Origin: Gracilaria vermiculophylla
Lineage: Eukaryota > Rhodophyta > Florideophyceae > Gracilariales > Gracilariaceae
Direction of reading: 5' to 3'
DNA length: 64,000 bases
NCBI GenBank assembly: GCA_019155205.2
Contig: JAHNZQ020003148.1
Span: 1,094,544-1,158,543, forward strand
Below the pieces are notes generated by a model that made no database searches, had not been told where the DNA came from, and saw only the letters and a program-made list of their open reading frames with translations. The translations under genes and the position numbers were made by a program. Below, one piece after another: positions 45,421 through 58,161 of the stretch; the stretch's first letter is position 1; every line of letters begins with the position of its first letter.

Positions 45421-47490
45421 CAGGTGAACACTGTGATCAGTGTGGAACACACAAATTTTGAAGCCACAAAAATCCGGGGGGACACAGTAATTAGCGTGTA
45501 CCACACTATTTCGGTGTCTACACTAATTTTGAGGTGGGTTAATTACGGTGGATCACACTAATTTACTGTCATGGAAATAGTGTGGATCATTACGGGCTCA
45601 TGCCCACCAATTCACCGTTGAAATTAGCGCGATACTTTGATATTATGGCCTGAAGCTCCGGAAACAACTGGCGTTCCTCCCACTGACCATTCAAATTAAG
45701 AGCCATACCACACCTGATCATCGCCTTTCTCGCATAACTAATACCATCACTGTCTCTCTGGCCACTCACAACACGCGCAGACTTCGCAGCGAGTTTCAGA
45801 AAGTGTCTCTTTCCTGGGTTTGAAAGCTTTCCAGAAGCTTTAGGTCCATCGTCCCACATCCCGTTCTCCAGCATACTCATTTTGTAATCATCCCACTCAT
45901 GACGCCAATACGTCTTTGGCTTCTGAATTACAAAACTATCGGCCGGTTGCACAAGATGCGCTGCGTTACATGGGAAAAATCGAAGTTCTTTGTTGCTTTC
46001 TTTCAGCGATTCTTTCACAGCATCGGTAAGGTCATGTTGGCATTATCGAGGTACAGTACGCGTCTAAGACCGTTTGGTAACGTTGTAAACACTCTCCTAT
46101 CCCGTACCTATTCGAGAAACACTCGTTTGTCCATCCATGACTTCGGCCCAGCTCGGTAGACAACGCCAGGAATATTATCGGGCAGACCTCGAATCGGATA
46201 ATTATTATCCGGGTTCTTGAAGATCATCATTGGTGCTTCTAGTGCGGCGTGCAATCCCCGTGAAATAAGAACCATCATCGTCATTCCATTATCTCTGGAA
46301 ACCACGTCTGCATAGCGCACATGCGTGTCTCCGACCAAGGCCAAGGTTTTGTGGCTATTCATATTTATACAGAAGTGTGTTTCATTGGCATTGAAAACGT
46401 CCTCTTCTCGTAGGCGGTGAGACCGAAAATCTCGTGCGAGCTCTCCAGGGTGGTATGCAACTTCCATTTCAATCTGCCTCTGTTTCACCGGGGACACCAT
46501 AAGTTTACCGCATTGAGCGCGATTAACAATGTGGAATCTTTCCATGAAGGTTTGCACCCGGCGATGGGTTATGCTGTCTTTGATGTAGTCCCCACTTCTC
46601 GGATCGATCATATTTCTATGATACAAGCCTTCCGATTTGCTAGATATGAGACCCAGTGCCAACCTTCGAAGGAGTCTAGCGTTGAATTTAACACCCGTTC
46701 TTCGCATGCGATTGAATTCTTCTAACATGCTTTCTTGTAATGCCGCTACCCAGGGCGTTATTTTGCGTCCTCTCCCCTTAACAGCTTTGCAATAGTGTCG
46801 CTTGAATCCGGTTTTCGTATGTATGACGAAGGAGAACGTGCTGGTTTTTGCCGTTTCTTTGTATCCTTTGACCATTTCGGTTCTGCTCTTCCAGTAGCGA
46901 CTTGTGCGTTGGATATTTGCCTTATGACTGCCACGAAAAAATTGTGGAAACTTCTTCACAGCACGGGATGTCACATGTTTTTCTCCTTGCGTTTTTGCGT
47001 TTGTTAACATCCACTGAGCTATAGAAGCTTTGTGGGTTTTTGTCAGAACTATTTGCGGAAGACGGCTACGTTTTTCTTGGGTCTGAGTGACATTCTTTGG
47101 CTCTCCTTCTGTACTATGTGATGAGGTTTTTTGGATTTCGGCTGTGTCATTGGTGGAATGTGGTCCTGTACGGTTTGTGTTTGGAGCTGGATGAGACATG
47201 CGTGCGAAAGCACTGAGGAGGTGTGAGGCAATCAAGGACATTTACGATGTTGTTGTGTGACACATACGGTTGTATACCTTTCGACTGGGGACGATGGTGG
47301 CCGGGAATTCTTTAATAACAGGCGGACTGTTTGCGTTGTTTGAATTTTGCCGCGTAAAGACGGTTATGGTTGTCTTTACCCAGACTATTTACGTGAAGGT
47401 ACTGGCGCTTCGCACATAAATTAGTGTGGCCTACACTAATTTCCGTGTCTACAATATTGGGGAACCCACACTAATCACAGTGTTCACCTG
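45421..47490 (-). mobile_element. Pogo/Tigger-like DNA transposon with 25-bp terminal inverted repeats
   Basis: The 2070-bp element is bounded by TA dinucleotides (45419-45420 and 47491-47492). Its terminal inverted repeats begin CAGGTGAACACTGTGAT, and 24 of 25 terminal bases match (45421-45445 against 47466-47490 reversed). Inside both ends the motif TAGTGTGG or its complement recurs, forming a subterminal repeat zone. One transposase gene lies on the minus strand between them. Confidence 0.9.
45590..47241 (-). pseudogene. DDE_1 (pogo/Tigger-type) transposase, inactivated
   Basis: The frame starts at an ATG at 47241 and runs 377 codons. The DDE region begins VFNANETHFCIN near 46400, where the family has Asp-Glu-Thr-His; here the catalytic Asp is Asn. 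NYPIRGLPDNIPGVVYRAGPKSWMD (about 46210-46130) matches the family's central block. A TAG at 46108-46110 ends the frame. The second Asp lies in LYLDNANM (about 46060) in the same frame beyond the stop, and after a frameshift the C-terminal part continues (46018-45590, FFPCNAAHLVQPAD). The element is therefore disabled by a lost catalytic residue, a stop and a frameshift. Confidence 0.85.
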
Positions 47491-47539
47491 TACTTCAAAG
47501 TTCGTTTGGTTTCAGGTGCTCTGGTGTCTAGTTTGCGGT

Positions 47540-50500
47540 TGTTAGTGAACAGCATGACTTGGCTTTCAACACGAAAGTCAAATGGTTTTCCATTTTTGTT
47601 ATAATATGATTCTTAATAGTTGTGGATTTTGATGAATTCAAGCCTCTCGGTTTTCTTTGCGTCGGCAATACTTCTCAAAAGTAGGTCTTTTGCTACCTTA
47701 TAATGGATTAAAACGGTTTCCATTGGCATTATTCGGGGTTCTTCGCTTTAAGTGAGATGCAACAGGAAACCTTTCGTCGTAAATTGTACCAAAGAGTTTT
47801 AAGCACCGCCATAACTGACAGGCTATTCATCCTGATTGGGTTGACTATAGTTGACAAAATATCATATCATCTTTTCAGGATTTTTGTTAACTATGTCAGT
47901 TTTTCCCTCTGCATGGAAATGATATGAAAGTAAAAGGCAAAGAGATGTGTGGAAGATTTCAGAAGGTTCGAACTAATACCGGCTGGAAAATAAAGAACTT
48001 TTATAAGAAATAATTATGTCCGGTAGTGCGTAATGCCGGTTAGTATTTTCAAAGAAAACCTTTTGCCGTTTTCACATCATTGGCACTTTTCAAGATCGGA
48101 ATAATTCTTATCATTTTTTAAAGGCAATCCAAAATAACGAGAATTGCACAGTGACCACTCTATGTAGATCGCAACGGTGTTGTGAAGTTTGCAGGTATTT
48201 TGACTCATTTTTGGTTTGGCAAAAGCAGCAGTAGGACACTGTTCGTTTCTTTCGTCGTTACTGGTATTTCTTTTTGATACCATTTACACTCATTTGTATA
48301 TGTCAACATGTCAGTCTGGAGAACCTTCCAGTAATATGAGTTTTTTGAATTTGTTTTACGACTTGCTGAGTCCTATGTGTTCGGCACTCCGTACGTCATG
48401 GTTCTGTTGAAGAATTTTCTGTCGTTGTGTTTCAGAGGGTATGCGAATTTTTTCCGCACTGAAGAGCACAGAATTTTTCTTGGTATTAGATAGTGTGGGA
48501 TTCTTCAAAACATTACTCAAATTCCTGTCACTTTTTTACCCGGTGCCTGATAGTTTTGGTGTTCTGGAGACAGATGTTTGAGAATCGAGAAAAATTTCAA
48601 CAGTGTCGTACTTTGGACAGCCTCTTCCGACAGAGATCTGCTTTCAAAAGAGTTATCTTCGCTTCCAGTAAGAAAAAGCAAAAGGGCATTAGGTATTTTG
48701 TTCAATTTTCTCTTGATAGGTTTGAATTTGGAACTGAACTCAATAACTTATACAAAGCATCTTACCTGACGTTGAGACAGATTTGATTCGGTTTCGAGAT
48801 ACTTCAGAGTACAGTTATCGATGCATATTATAAATTATTATCCGTGAAAAGATACTCTCCAGACTCGGAGTACATCGATCACTCGTAAAGCTCTCTATTG
48901 TTTGTAGCGTAGTTTTGCCTCGCAAAATATAAATTTTTTGTGTAAATGAAACGGGTTAGGGCTACGAGTTTTATTCTTGTTGAAAACCTTCACCGAATGC
49001 ATACTATAATGCAGCGGTTGTTACTCTGAGCAGGAAACTCGGATGAAAATGGTGTAGTACTGGCGTTCGTGTTATCAAATTTTTTAGTTTCTCAAATGCA
49101 TCTGATTCAATTTGTGTCAAATAAAAGGGTTCCTTGCCGCAAAGTCAATTTTGCGGTTTGGAACATTTACAGTATTTTTGGATGAATGTTCTGTGGTTGT
49201 TCGCTAGTCCTTTGAATCTTTTCAAGACCTTGTTGTTCCTTGATGTTTTACAGTTTTTGGTTTCTTTCCCATTTGTTTTCACGACCAATACTCCTTCGGC
49301 GCTAACCAAATGGCATTGGTATTCAATTTTCCCACACAAATCTTCGCATTTCGGGAGCTTCCCGTACCGCTTACTTCTTCAACGTTTTTCAAATGCAGAT
49401 CGTTTGTGTTTCAAATGTTCTTCTGTACTCTTGCCGTATGTAAAAATATCTTCCGGGTAAACTAATACGAAAAGATCTAAACATTCTTCAAGAACACTGT
49501 TCATAAGACACATGTAAGGTACCAGGGCATTAATGAGTCCAAAAACGTAGGAATTAAACTTCAAAGAGTCCGTATCTAGTCCTTAAAGCAGCCAAGGGTA
49601 TGGAATTCTCTGGCAGTCGTATTTATTGGTGTCAAGGCTTTATCGCAATCTCCGTAGAAATGTTTGATCCCTTTAGTTAACCATAGATACTCTACATCCG
49701 GGGTATAAGGATGCTTTTTTTGACAGTTAGCTAATTCAAAGCTCGGTAATCGATGCTTAGTCTCATGCTAGCGTTTAGTTTGTCAAGAAAAAAAGGGGCT
49801 CCCATTGACTTGTGCATGGGCAAATAAATCCTTTTTCTGTAGTTTCTGTCACTTGTTCTTTGAGGTCTTTTACTTTTCATTCTAAGGTTTTGATAAACTT
49901 TTTTCTTTTATGATGCTGGTTTGCTCCAAATTTAATATGATAATCTTTATTTCGACGATGTCATAAATACTTGGGTAGCTTTTTGGAAAGAAAAATTATT
50001 GGTCATCTTCTAACAGTTGTTTTAAACGAGTGTTTTTGAGGGCTTCATTGGCTTCTATTTCTAGCGATTGGTAGAAAATCTTACATACAGGTAGTTTTCT
50101 TTCAAAAGCCTTTAACATACAATTCACTGATTTTAACTTCTTGGTTTTTAAGGTTGCTTCAATTTTTAACTGTATGTTTCTTTCTAAGAACCTAATCAAC
50201 AGGAAGCCATTTCTTCCTAAACTGCCACGACATCCATGTCGTTCACATATTGCGAAGGGGATTTGTTCGCGATGATTCTTTACTTCGAAGGTAACTCCAT
50301 CCAATTAGCTGTTTTGCAAAATAGTTAGGGAGCCGCTGTCCATTTCGGCTTTGGAGTTCTTTTTGATTCTAGAATCTCTTAAATTTTTGTAAAACGGTAG
50401 GGATATATAGCTTATTTCACATTCGTTTTCCGTGATGTGCCAATGAATTTGAAGTTTGATAATGATGATCCTGGTGATGGTATTTTAAATGCTGAAGTTA

Positions 50501-50995
50501 AACGTGACGTTAGAAGTCCTTTTCCATTACTGTTACTTGGTTTCACGGGTTTTGACGGTCTTGCAGATTCGTTGGGTTCTGAAATTCTTGGCCGTATTTA
50601 ATGGGGTTTATGGTTGTAGGGCTTTTCAAATATTCTTATGGTATTCTATGGTATTGAATGTGGTTATTGTGGTTAATTTTCTGTAGCTGCTCGGAATTGA
50701 CTCTGTTGTTGGCGCCAGAGGCAGACATTCGAGAGGTTTCCGGGCAACGAAGATCGCGAGCCATATGTACCGACTGACGGCAACTAAAACGAAGCCCTTC
50801 CTTCCGGCATTCTTCTCTTCCTCTTTTGATCAACTTCCTCAGCTGTATGTTTTGTACACACATGTGGGTTGAGTCTTATGATATTTCAATAAGCCTAAGA
50901 TACCAATATTCCCTTAAAATCTTACCTGCGGTTAACGTGTGATACACTGATTCAACTCTTTCGGTGCCTTTAATTGCTTCCGTAAGCTTACTGTA
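47540..50995 (-). pseudogene. Decayed Ty3/gypsy element, gag end to integrase
   Basis: On the minus strand from right to left: AIKGTERVES (end of gag, near 50970), a zinc-knuckle-like CRQSVHMARDLRCP (near 50780), and a protease-like region (50304-49996). Reverse transcriptase follows (FGLINALV...LMNSVLEECLDLFVLVYPEDIFTYGKSTEEHL, 49550-49400), with YPED instead of YxDD. Integrase zinc-region remnants lie near 48450-48250. The gag continues at 54487-54990 beyond the Harbinger element. Stops are frequent. No LTRs were found. Confidence 0.65.
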
Positions 50996-51602
50996 AGGAC
51001 ATTATGCACTTAAATGCCTTCAGAGGTTAAGATTTAGGATTTGCATATTAAGTTGCGATATCAAACATTTCTTCACCATGCTGCTATTGGAACCCCCCAG
51101 AAAACATGTTTTAGTCCATACATATTTTGGAAATATAATTCAAAAGCGCTCATTGTTTGGCCATGGAAATCCAATTTCGTACTTTGTGCATCACAAGCCC
51201 CAAGGAGGACCTTGCGTTCCAAACGAATAGTCCATCCCATTGGATGATCGTATGTACCATGCACACGATCAGGAGCAATCCAAATCCATAGATCGGAATA
51301 TCCATGTCACAATCCCTTCTTTTACTTCTCCTCCTACGTTTTCAACGCAAGCACTTAAGAGGTCGACAGAAAAAACGGCTTCATCACTCTCTTAAAATAT
51401 AGGGCCGCCGTAGAAGAGATCGGCGTTTCTCACGTCGTGCATTACAATCACCTTCTATGTCTGCGTTTCATTCTTATTTGGCTCAGGATGCGATCATTCA
51501 TTGATATCTTTGACGGGGTTCGACTACGAAACATTGCACTACATTCTCCCAAAGTTTTCGGAGCTTTACAACAAATACTCTCATTATAACAGTGATGGCT
51601 GA

Positions 51603-52532
51603 GTGCTTCTTCTTCCCTGTCGAACAATTCGTCGAGGAAGACCTCGCCTTCTTTCTGCAATTCAGTGTTTGGGGCTGAACCTCGCATTCACGAGAACAAG
51701 AGGTTCAACTATAGTTCTATGTTTGCTGTTAGCGGTTAGTGCCTCAGTATGTTCTTTCTTTCTTAGGTTCTGGAGACGATTGTTGATCAAACTGTTACAT
51801 TCAGATGGTGACACGGCTGTTAAACGGCCTAGCTTTGACGAAATCAAACAGTTTCAGCAATTTGTTTCTTCGAAGTACTCTATGCTACCTAATGTCTATT
51901 GTGTTGCAGATGGCGTTAAGCGATATCTAGAGCAATCTGGAGAAAATGCTATACATAATATGTATTTCAACGGGTGGGTACACAACCATTGTGGAAGTAA
52001 CGTTTTGGTATTTGCTCCCAATGGTTGCATCATTGCATGTGCGATTAACGCACCAGGTTCTATGCACGACAGCCCGATTTCGGAGTGGGGAGGGGTATAT
52101 GCTAAGCTACAACGTATTTATGACCGTTGTGGTGGACGATGTGTTGTTGATTCGGCGTTTTCTAAGGGACAGTATCCCTTCCTGATCAAATCTGCACAGG
52201 ATTATGTCACCTTTGGAAGACGTCCTGCTCATATAACAAAAATGAAGCAAGCCTTTGGAAGACGTTTTGCTCATATAACAAAAATGAAGCAAGCCACATC
52301 AGTTCGACAAGGGGCGAAGTGGGTAATGCGCGCATTTCGAGGTTCCTTTCCTCACATGAAGGAAAGATTTGTCTATGAAATAAGAGGAGAGAGAAAACTT
52401 ATGATCCTAAGCACACCTATGCTTTCTAATTTAAGAGCTCGTATGATTGGGATTCATCGGCTGCAGACAACCTTCATGCCCTCACTAAGTGTGGAGGCAA
52501 ATGTGTTCTTACGAGAAGACTTAAACATTTAA
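51603..52532 (+). pseudogene. PIF/Harbinger (DDE_4-type) transposase
   Basis: Recognisable homology begins near SFDEIKQFQQFVSSKYSML (about 51829). The first catalytic Asp is in VYCVADGVKRYLE, followed by NMYFNGWVHNHC. HDSPISEWG gives the second acidic site and CVVDSAFS the third. The C-terminal block ATSVRQGAKWVMRAFRGSFP, then RMIGIHRLQTTFMPSL, is typical. The 5' part of the open frame is not family-like and has no ATG start, so the N-terminal region is probably frameshifted. A 42-bp in-frame tandem duplication lies at 52212-52295. It may be inactive. Confidence 0.8.
52212..52295 (+). repeat. 42-bp tandem duplication inside the transposase
   Basis: 52212-52253 and 52254-52295 are nearly identical (two differences, in CGTCCTGC versus CGTTTTGC) and each encodes FGRRxAHITKMKQA. 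The reading frame is kept. Confidence 0.95.
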
Positions 52533-52612
52533 ACCCATCATTGTTTATTAAGACCATCACCATCTTGACCTTTTAATAAGGCCATCACCATCATTTGCAT
52601 AAACTGAGTTTG

Positions 52613-53797
52613 TCATCGAGCATCGTCTTCGGCTCTTTCACGATCACTCTCGCGCCTTTTCTTCTCTTCTTGACGCTCAATTTTGCGCTCACGTCGCTCT
52701 TCCTCCCGCCTCTCCCAGTCCTCCTCTCGCTGCAGCATTCGTATCCCATACTCGTCTTCTCTTCGGCTCTGCTCTTGCAGCATATTCATTCTGTACAATT
52801 CCATCAAATCCTGTTCTTGCCCTTCTCCTTCTTTTCGGGAAGCACTACTGCGTTGATTTCGTGTTTGCACTAAAGGCTTCGGTGTAATACATCGTGACGG
52901 TGACGGTTCCAAGTCTTCTACGTCCCTCGTGCCACCATGGCTGTGTTATTACCTCTGAACCTCAGGGCTTTCGTAAATATCTAGATTGCGATAAAAGCGG
53001 TCGATGTGTCCACCACAGTCGCCAGGAGGGATGATAAACTCTGGTATGCTTTCATTCACATCAACATCTATTTCTGCACCATCTCCAAGATCTGCACATT
53101 GCCTTATTTGCTCACGGATCGCTTTTGCCCGCTTAACATCCGGTGGAATTGTGGGATCTCCCGTGATGACAGTTTGACGATGTAAGCTTGAAAACTTGCG
53201 CTTCAGGGAATCCGAATTGTGCTCGGTGTTTGGAAATCATGACGCTTGAGTCCTGGTTACTGCATCCCATTCCAATGCACCGACAGGTAATTACTTCTCA
53301 AGAAAGTATAACAAACACTCTACTTCCGCTCTGGTGAAACCATTACCTCTTCCAGCCAAGCTCTTTCCCGTACTATGTTTTCCGTTCTTGTTTGTGGGTT
53401 TCTTCCTGTGCTTCAGAAACGCAGGACGAGGAGGCAACGGGTTCCGAAATGACTGGGGCACTCGCGGGGCGACATCTCCACCTGATGTCACAAGCGGTGA
53501 TGCGTTGGGTCGTACATAATGAGGAGGAACTGGCTGTGGGTGGTAAGTGCTTGGCAGCTGGTAAGGTCATGGAGGACATGAAGCATTCGTAGATGTGATG
53601 TTTTCGGATGGCAGGGATAAAGGCTGTTCAGGGGCAATCGCTCTATCGCCGACATTCTCTCCTGGTTGTAAAGGCTTTGGGGGAGTTGCGTACGGGGTCA
53701 AATATTGGGACATATTTTGGATTGCCTGAACGCCGGTCAAATGTATAGGGGCCGATCGTTCTTCGTTTGGTATTCCTGACATATTCCGTGGCCGCAA
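52613..53797 (-). pseudogene. Myb/SANT-like DNA-binding protein of the Harbinger element
   Basis: The minus-strand frame from 53797 is Pro-rich and then reads GKSLAGRGNGFTRAEVECLLYFLEK, followed past a TAA by LPVGALEWDAVTR. This is the Myb-like domain pattern of Harbinger partner proteins. A frameshift leads to SDSLKRKFSSLHRQ and an acidic segment, and the final frame (52912-52613) is a long Glu/Arg coiled coil. In-frame TGA (53567-53569) and TAA (53291-53293) stops plus at least one frameshift break it. It would bind the element ends and recruit the transposase. Confidence 0.7.
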
Positions 53798-54486
53798 TTT
53801 CTGGTCACGGAAAAAAAAGCACTTCTTCTTGTACCTCTATGAATTGGCGGCCCCCTGGTAGCTTCTCACAGGCAATACCTAGAGGAATATCGTGGTGCTT
53901 AACGATGATATGCTTCTTTCAAGGTGTACTTGAGCCGACGATTTAACGCTTCTTGAGCGGTAGCCACTAAACGCACAAGCGTAAAACGGCAAATCTGGCG
54001 CAACAGAGAAAGCTACGCGCTAAAGCAAGGCGTACGTAGCGCCAACACAAACTGTGCGATGAAAAACGGTAATCAAGTTTAAGGTTACGCAGAACACGCA
54101 GTTTTGGAGCCCGAATGATCTTTTGGAGACGGTGGCGGAGGTTCGGTGGTTGCATGCAAAAGATGGGTGCACAAGCTGCGCGATCGTTTAAAGAATGCTA
54201 GCGGATGCTGAGCAACTGCACACAGGACACAACGGCGCACGCTAAACGCTTGCGCGAGGAGTGCCAGCGCAAGCGCTTAGTCTGCGCTGCTGTGCCCTAT
54301 AAAGCGCAAAACGGATACAAAATGTGTTTGAAGGTTGGTATTTGTGTGCACTCCTTCGAACTCGTCGGGGTTGATACCGGAGGGGATAACCGGACTCGCG
54401 TTTACGCAAACACGCGGTTGTGCATGCGCATTTTTCGTTTCCGGCATACCAAATCTGCAAAATCTGTTTTCAGGAGCGTTCCATTC

Positions 54487-54990
54487 TATCACTTCTGGTA
54501 CTCATTTGTGCAAAGCTATTTCCAAATATGTCATTCACTACCTGTCAAGTGGCAGCTTGATTGTCCATCCATAGATATGCAAGGTATACCAGGAACTATT
54601 TTCAAGAAGTCTTCAATGTATTGCTGCGCATACTTGAATTGTCTCCATCTGCTTAACGTATCTGTGGCCAAATTTTCTATGTTAACAGTAGAAAAGCGCT
54701 TATTCAATTGCTCAAAAACTTCATCCAAATTTTGCATAGGATTTTTATTTTGCTTTTGGGTGAGATAATTCTCGGTGGCGGTGCCAATATCATAGCTTAG
54801 AGCAATTGGAAGAGCTTTGTGGTTTGGAGTGCCCTGAACGTAGTTCCGTGTGTGGGTGGTCCAATCGTTGATGGTAGGCTTTCCGAAGAAGGTAGGAGAT
54901 TCATTAATAGTCACTGAGTTGGACGAACTAACAGAACTGGTAAGGATCGTACGAGATGTTACTAGGGACAATATCTTATTTTGCGCTTCT
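54487..54990 (-). pseudogene. Gypsy gag N-terminal part, separated by the Harbinger insertion
   Basis: FFGKPTINDWTTHTRNYVQ, NKALPIALSYDIGTATENYL-like sequence and LSRWRQFKYAQQYIEDFLKIVPGIP (54900-54540) match the capsid region of Ty3/gypsy gag proteins. After a stop at 54531, HIWK and LCTNEYQK continue the family pattern. The next conserved piece is at 50985. Confidence 0.7.
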
Positions 54991-57493
54991 CGCTAAAGTT
55001 TCTCCTTTGCAGAGGGTTTCATGAAACGCGCGGGCAATGTTCTGTATTATTTGGTTTGCTAGAATCTGTGCAGGCGTTGTGGGGATCTAGTTCAAGTTGC
55101 CATGATGCAGGGGTGGTGAGATTCTAAACCTTCAAAAATTGGGTCAAATCCGAGTGTCAGGGCAAATAAAACTGCACTTTTTTTTTATCAACGACGAAAA
55201 CGTGCAGCACGCCTGGCCCAACGAGTAGGCGGCATGATGTGCGATTTCGGATTTCCTGGTTCGACTACTCCGTGCATGGTTCGGCGTGGTTATTGTAGTC
55301 TTTCTTCAGTTCGAATCGAAAAGCGCCAAGTCTTAGGGTAGATGATAAAATTTGTACGGCTACTTCTTCTATGGCAATCCTTTGAGAATAAATGGCAATT
55401 AAAACAGGCAAAAACCACAAACGGTAACGAAAAGAAGAAAACAGCATGATGACACGTTATTGCTTATTTTTATGCTTGTATCCCAAAACCGGCGGTTCCC
55501 GTCCTCATTTTTATCGTAATATATCGAGTTCGTTGTCTCCTTATTTGTGGTTTTTGTAATGTTTCCTATCTGTGAAGACACGAATTCGACTGTCAAGACA
55601 GCCAGGGGTAGAACGTTTATGTAACATCTTATTACGATGACGCGCTCGAGACAGATGCTCGGTCAGTTTCACTCGACTGTTAAAAGATAAACTATAATTA
55701 GGGTAGCGTGGAGTGCGGAAATGGCGGCGAAAAGTAGATTCACTTTTTTGAAACGGATGCCATCATCAACAATACGAAGTATGTGCAAAGAGACGGCGTC
55801 GCCATTTTTCTGTGAACGCCGAGGGGATTCCTCAGTACTTACCTCGATAGCTCCTGTCTCGATATTTTTTAACAGCCGGCTGAGGTCCAGAAGGCCGTAG
55901 TAGAGTCAGCGATCTTAATTCTAAACATTCTGAAAGCGGTTTTAAGGCAGTGGGTGTGGGAGATGATGGTGGCTCGGGGGATAAATTAGTATTGATGTAG
56001 AACAACAGCGAAGACGGTAAAGCCTAAGATCAAAGTAGTGAACCTACTGAGAAAACACAAAATCGTCAAAACTGAACAATCAGTATCAGATGAATTTCTG
56101 TACCTTATGCAAACCAGGGAATTTTTGTATTGCAAAGTTCACTAGAACTGAATGGTCACCAGTTTCAAGTGAATGCATTACCTGCAGGCGATGGTACCAA
56201 CGTTGGAACTATGGGTTGATGGTTGACACTATGAACGAAAGTGTCGACCGAGTAGGTACTTGACGCATCAACAAGGATTTCTTCGACTATCAGACATAAT
56301 CTTATCTAATGACGAAGTCGAACTAGAAAGACAATCAGTACGCGTTCACTCACGTATTTCTGAAGGTTGGAATGCATTCCAAGCGATTGTCACCAGTCGA
56401 ATTTCACAAATAGTTGAAGACGAAGAGAAACGGTCGTCTATGACAAAGACATCGGCTGCTTCATCGCTAGTTTCAACTCAGAAGAGTCCTGCAGGTGCAG
56501 CTAAGTTTTCATATGGTTAGGTGAGTGACAAAGACAAGATGGAAGCCAAACGGCACGGTGAACTAAGCAGTAAAAAACTCAACACTTAACGGCCTATGTT
56601 CGAGCTTGACAGGCCCGAAGCACTAATGAACGATCGAGTACCTGCCACGAAACCCTGTGGATGAATAATCGTCTTTCTAGCAGGTACAGCGAAATCACGA
56701 CTTGCTATAAAGGGAAACCGGTGGTAGCAAAAGTATAATTGCCACGTAACCAATTGGAGCGCATCCAGGGACACAAAAAATCATTGGGTGCATACACAAA
56801 AGACATGGGCTTAAGCAGGCCACGAAATTTGAAAGGACTTTATGGTGAAAAACCAGAAAGAAGAAGCGCTGACAGCCATGTTTCGAAGTACAATAGCCGC
56901 GCTGTACGGTGCCGCCGCCAGTTGATGCTCGTAACGCCTCGAAACGAGTTGTCCGTTAAACGTGGGGTCTGTTGTGCAGTGAGTACATTATCAATTGAGA
57001 CGGCTTGCGCCGGGGCTACAAGGCTCCACGTATAACGTTCAGGTCATTTTCTAGATAGAACGGGTAGAGATGTATTTATGCCAGTATGTTCCAGTACGGA
57101 AGACAACAATGCTGAATGTGCAAATATGATTGGCAGGGAGTTAAAGTTTTTTAAAAAACTTTGAAATGTGCGCGAACAAATTGTTTTACGCAAAGATCGT
57201 TAAGCACCTTTAAGTTAGTTCTAGATGCCTGTGGTTTTTATTGTCCACCAGCAGGCTAGAAATTGACACCAATAGGCCTCATGGGCCCGCAATCGCTGCC
57301 TACGTTACAACTATTCGGATGCCATAAGCCTACCGACCATAGTAAGTCTTAGGCCATTATGGTGTTGTCGTTATCATCTGTCGAACCATTCGGTTTCGCT
57401 TTCTAGGCTAAACATTTTTTGTGCTTCTTAGACCAGTCGTTTTCTTGTACTTATCAAACGATTCCGCTTGTGCCGCTCGGAGTGCCACTTATG
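54991..57493. other. About 2.5 kb without a recognised gene
   Basis: The only notable frame is 56260-56520 (plus, 86 codons, polar, no domain). Stops are frequent. It is probably old retrotransposon DNA. Confidence 0.45.
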
Positions 57494-57977
57494 TGTGGTA
57501 CTGTCAGCCCTCCTCTCGAGGTAGTAACGCACAACGTCCGTTAGGAGTTTTTGTTAACTCCAAAGGTGCGTGTTCTTAAAGGTGGTCTCCGGTATCCGCT
57601 GTCGCGAGCCGGGGGAATTCTTAAAGGGGATCCGCAAACACCAAGCGGAGAGGGAGGTTCACTGGGCGGAAAATGCTCCTACAGGCGCTGCTATGATGTG
57701 ACCTGGGGATCGGCGGCTTAGAAACCTGAGTTGATCGACAAGAGACTCCAACCGGAAAAGTAGATAAAGACCCAAGGGTGCTTGTCTTATTTCCCCAGAG
57801 GTGGAGCTCAACCGGCAGATTAAGTATCAAGCCGGGAGCCCGCCTCGGCAGGTCTCGATACAGTACTAATTTCCAGCATAAGTTAACTAAAATAACTAAT
57901 AATTCTACCGTCCTTCAAGGATACTGTAGCGCACGCGGGCGGGATTATGCACCACGTGGCCCAGCTAATAAATACGA

Positions 57978-58056
57978 TGTTGGAAAACAGATGAGCTATT
58001 TGCGCTATACTCTCTTGTGACACAGGGCGTACAGTTCACCATTTGAACTATCAACA
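57978..58056 (-). repeat. 3' LTR of the TRIM
   Basis: A 79-bp copy, identical in every base to 58208-58286. In element orientation it follows the polypurine tract at 58070-58057. Confidence 0.93.
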
Positions 58057-58161
58057 CGCCCCCTCGCCCTGTACTTCCTTACAGAACGAGACCTCAAGCT
58101 TACAGTAGCCAATCTTCACTACTGCTGTACACTTGTACAATTTCTCAGGCTCACGTCACTT

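Larger units (their letters stand above)
50996..54486. mobile_element. PIF/Harbinger element with two convergent genes, inserted in a gypsy gag
   Basis: The gypsy gag frame breaks off after HIWK...LCTNEYQK at about 54487 and resumes with LTEAIKGTERVES near 50985. All DNA between was therefore inserted. It holds a Harbinger transposase on the plus strand and a Myb-like DNA-binding partner on the minus strand, the two-gene set that autonomous Harbinger elements carry. The exact ends are approximate because I could not match terminal repeats or a 3-bp duplication. Confidence 0.6.
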
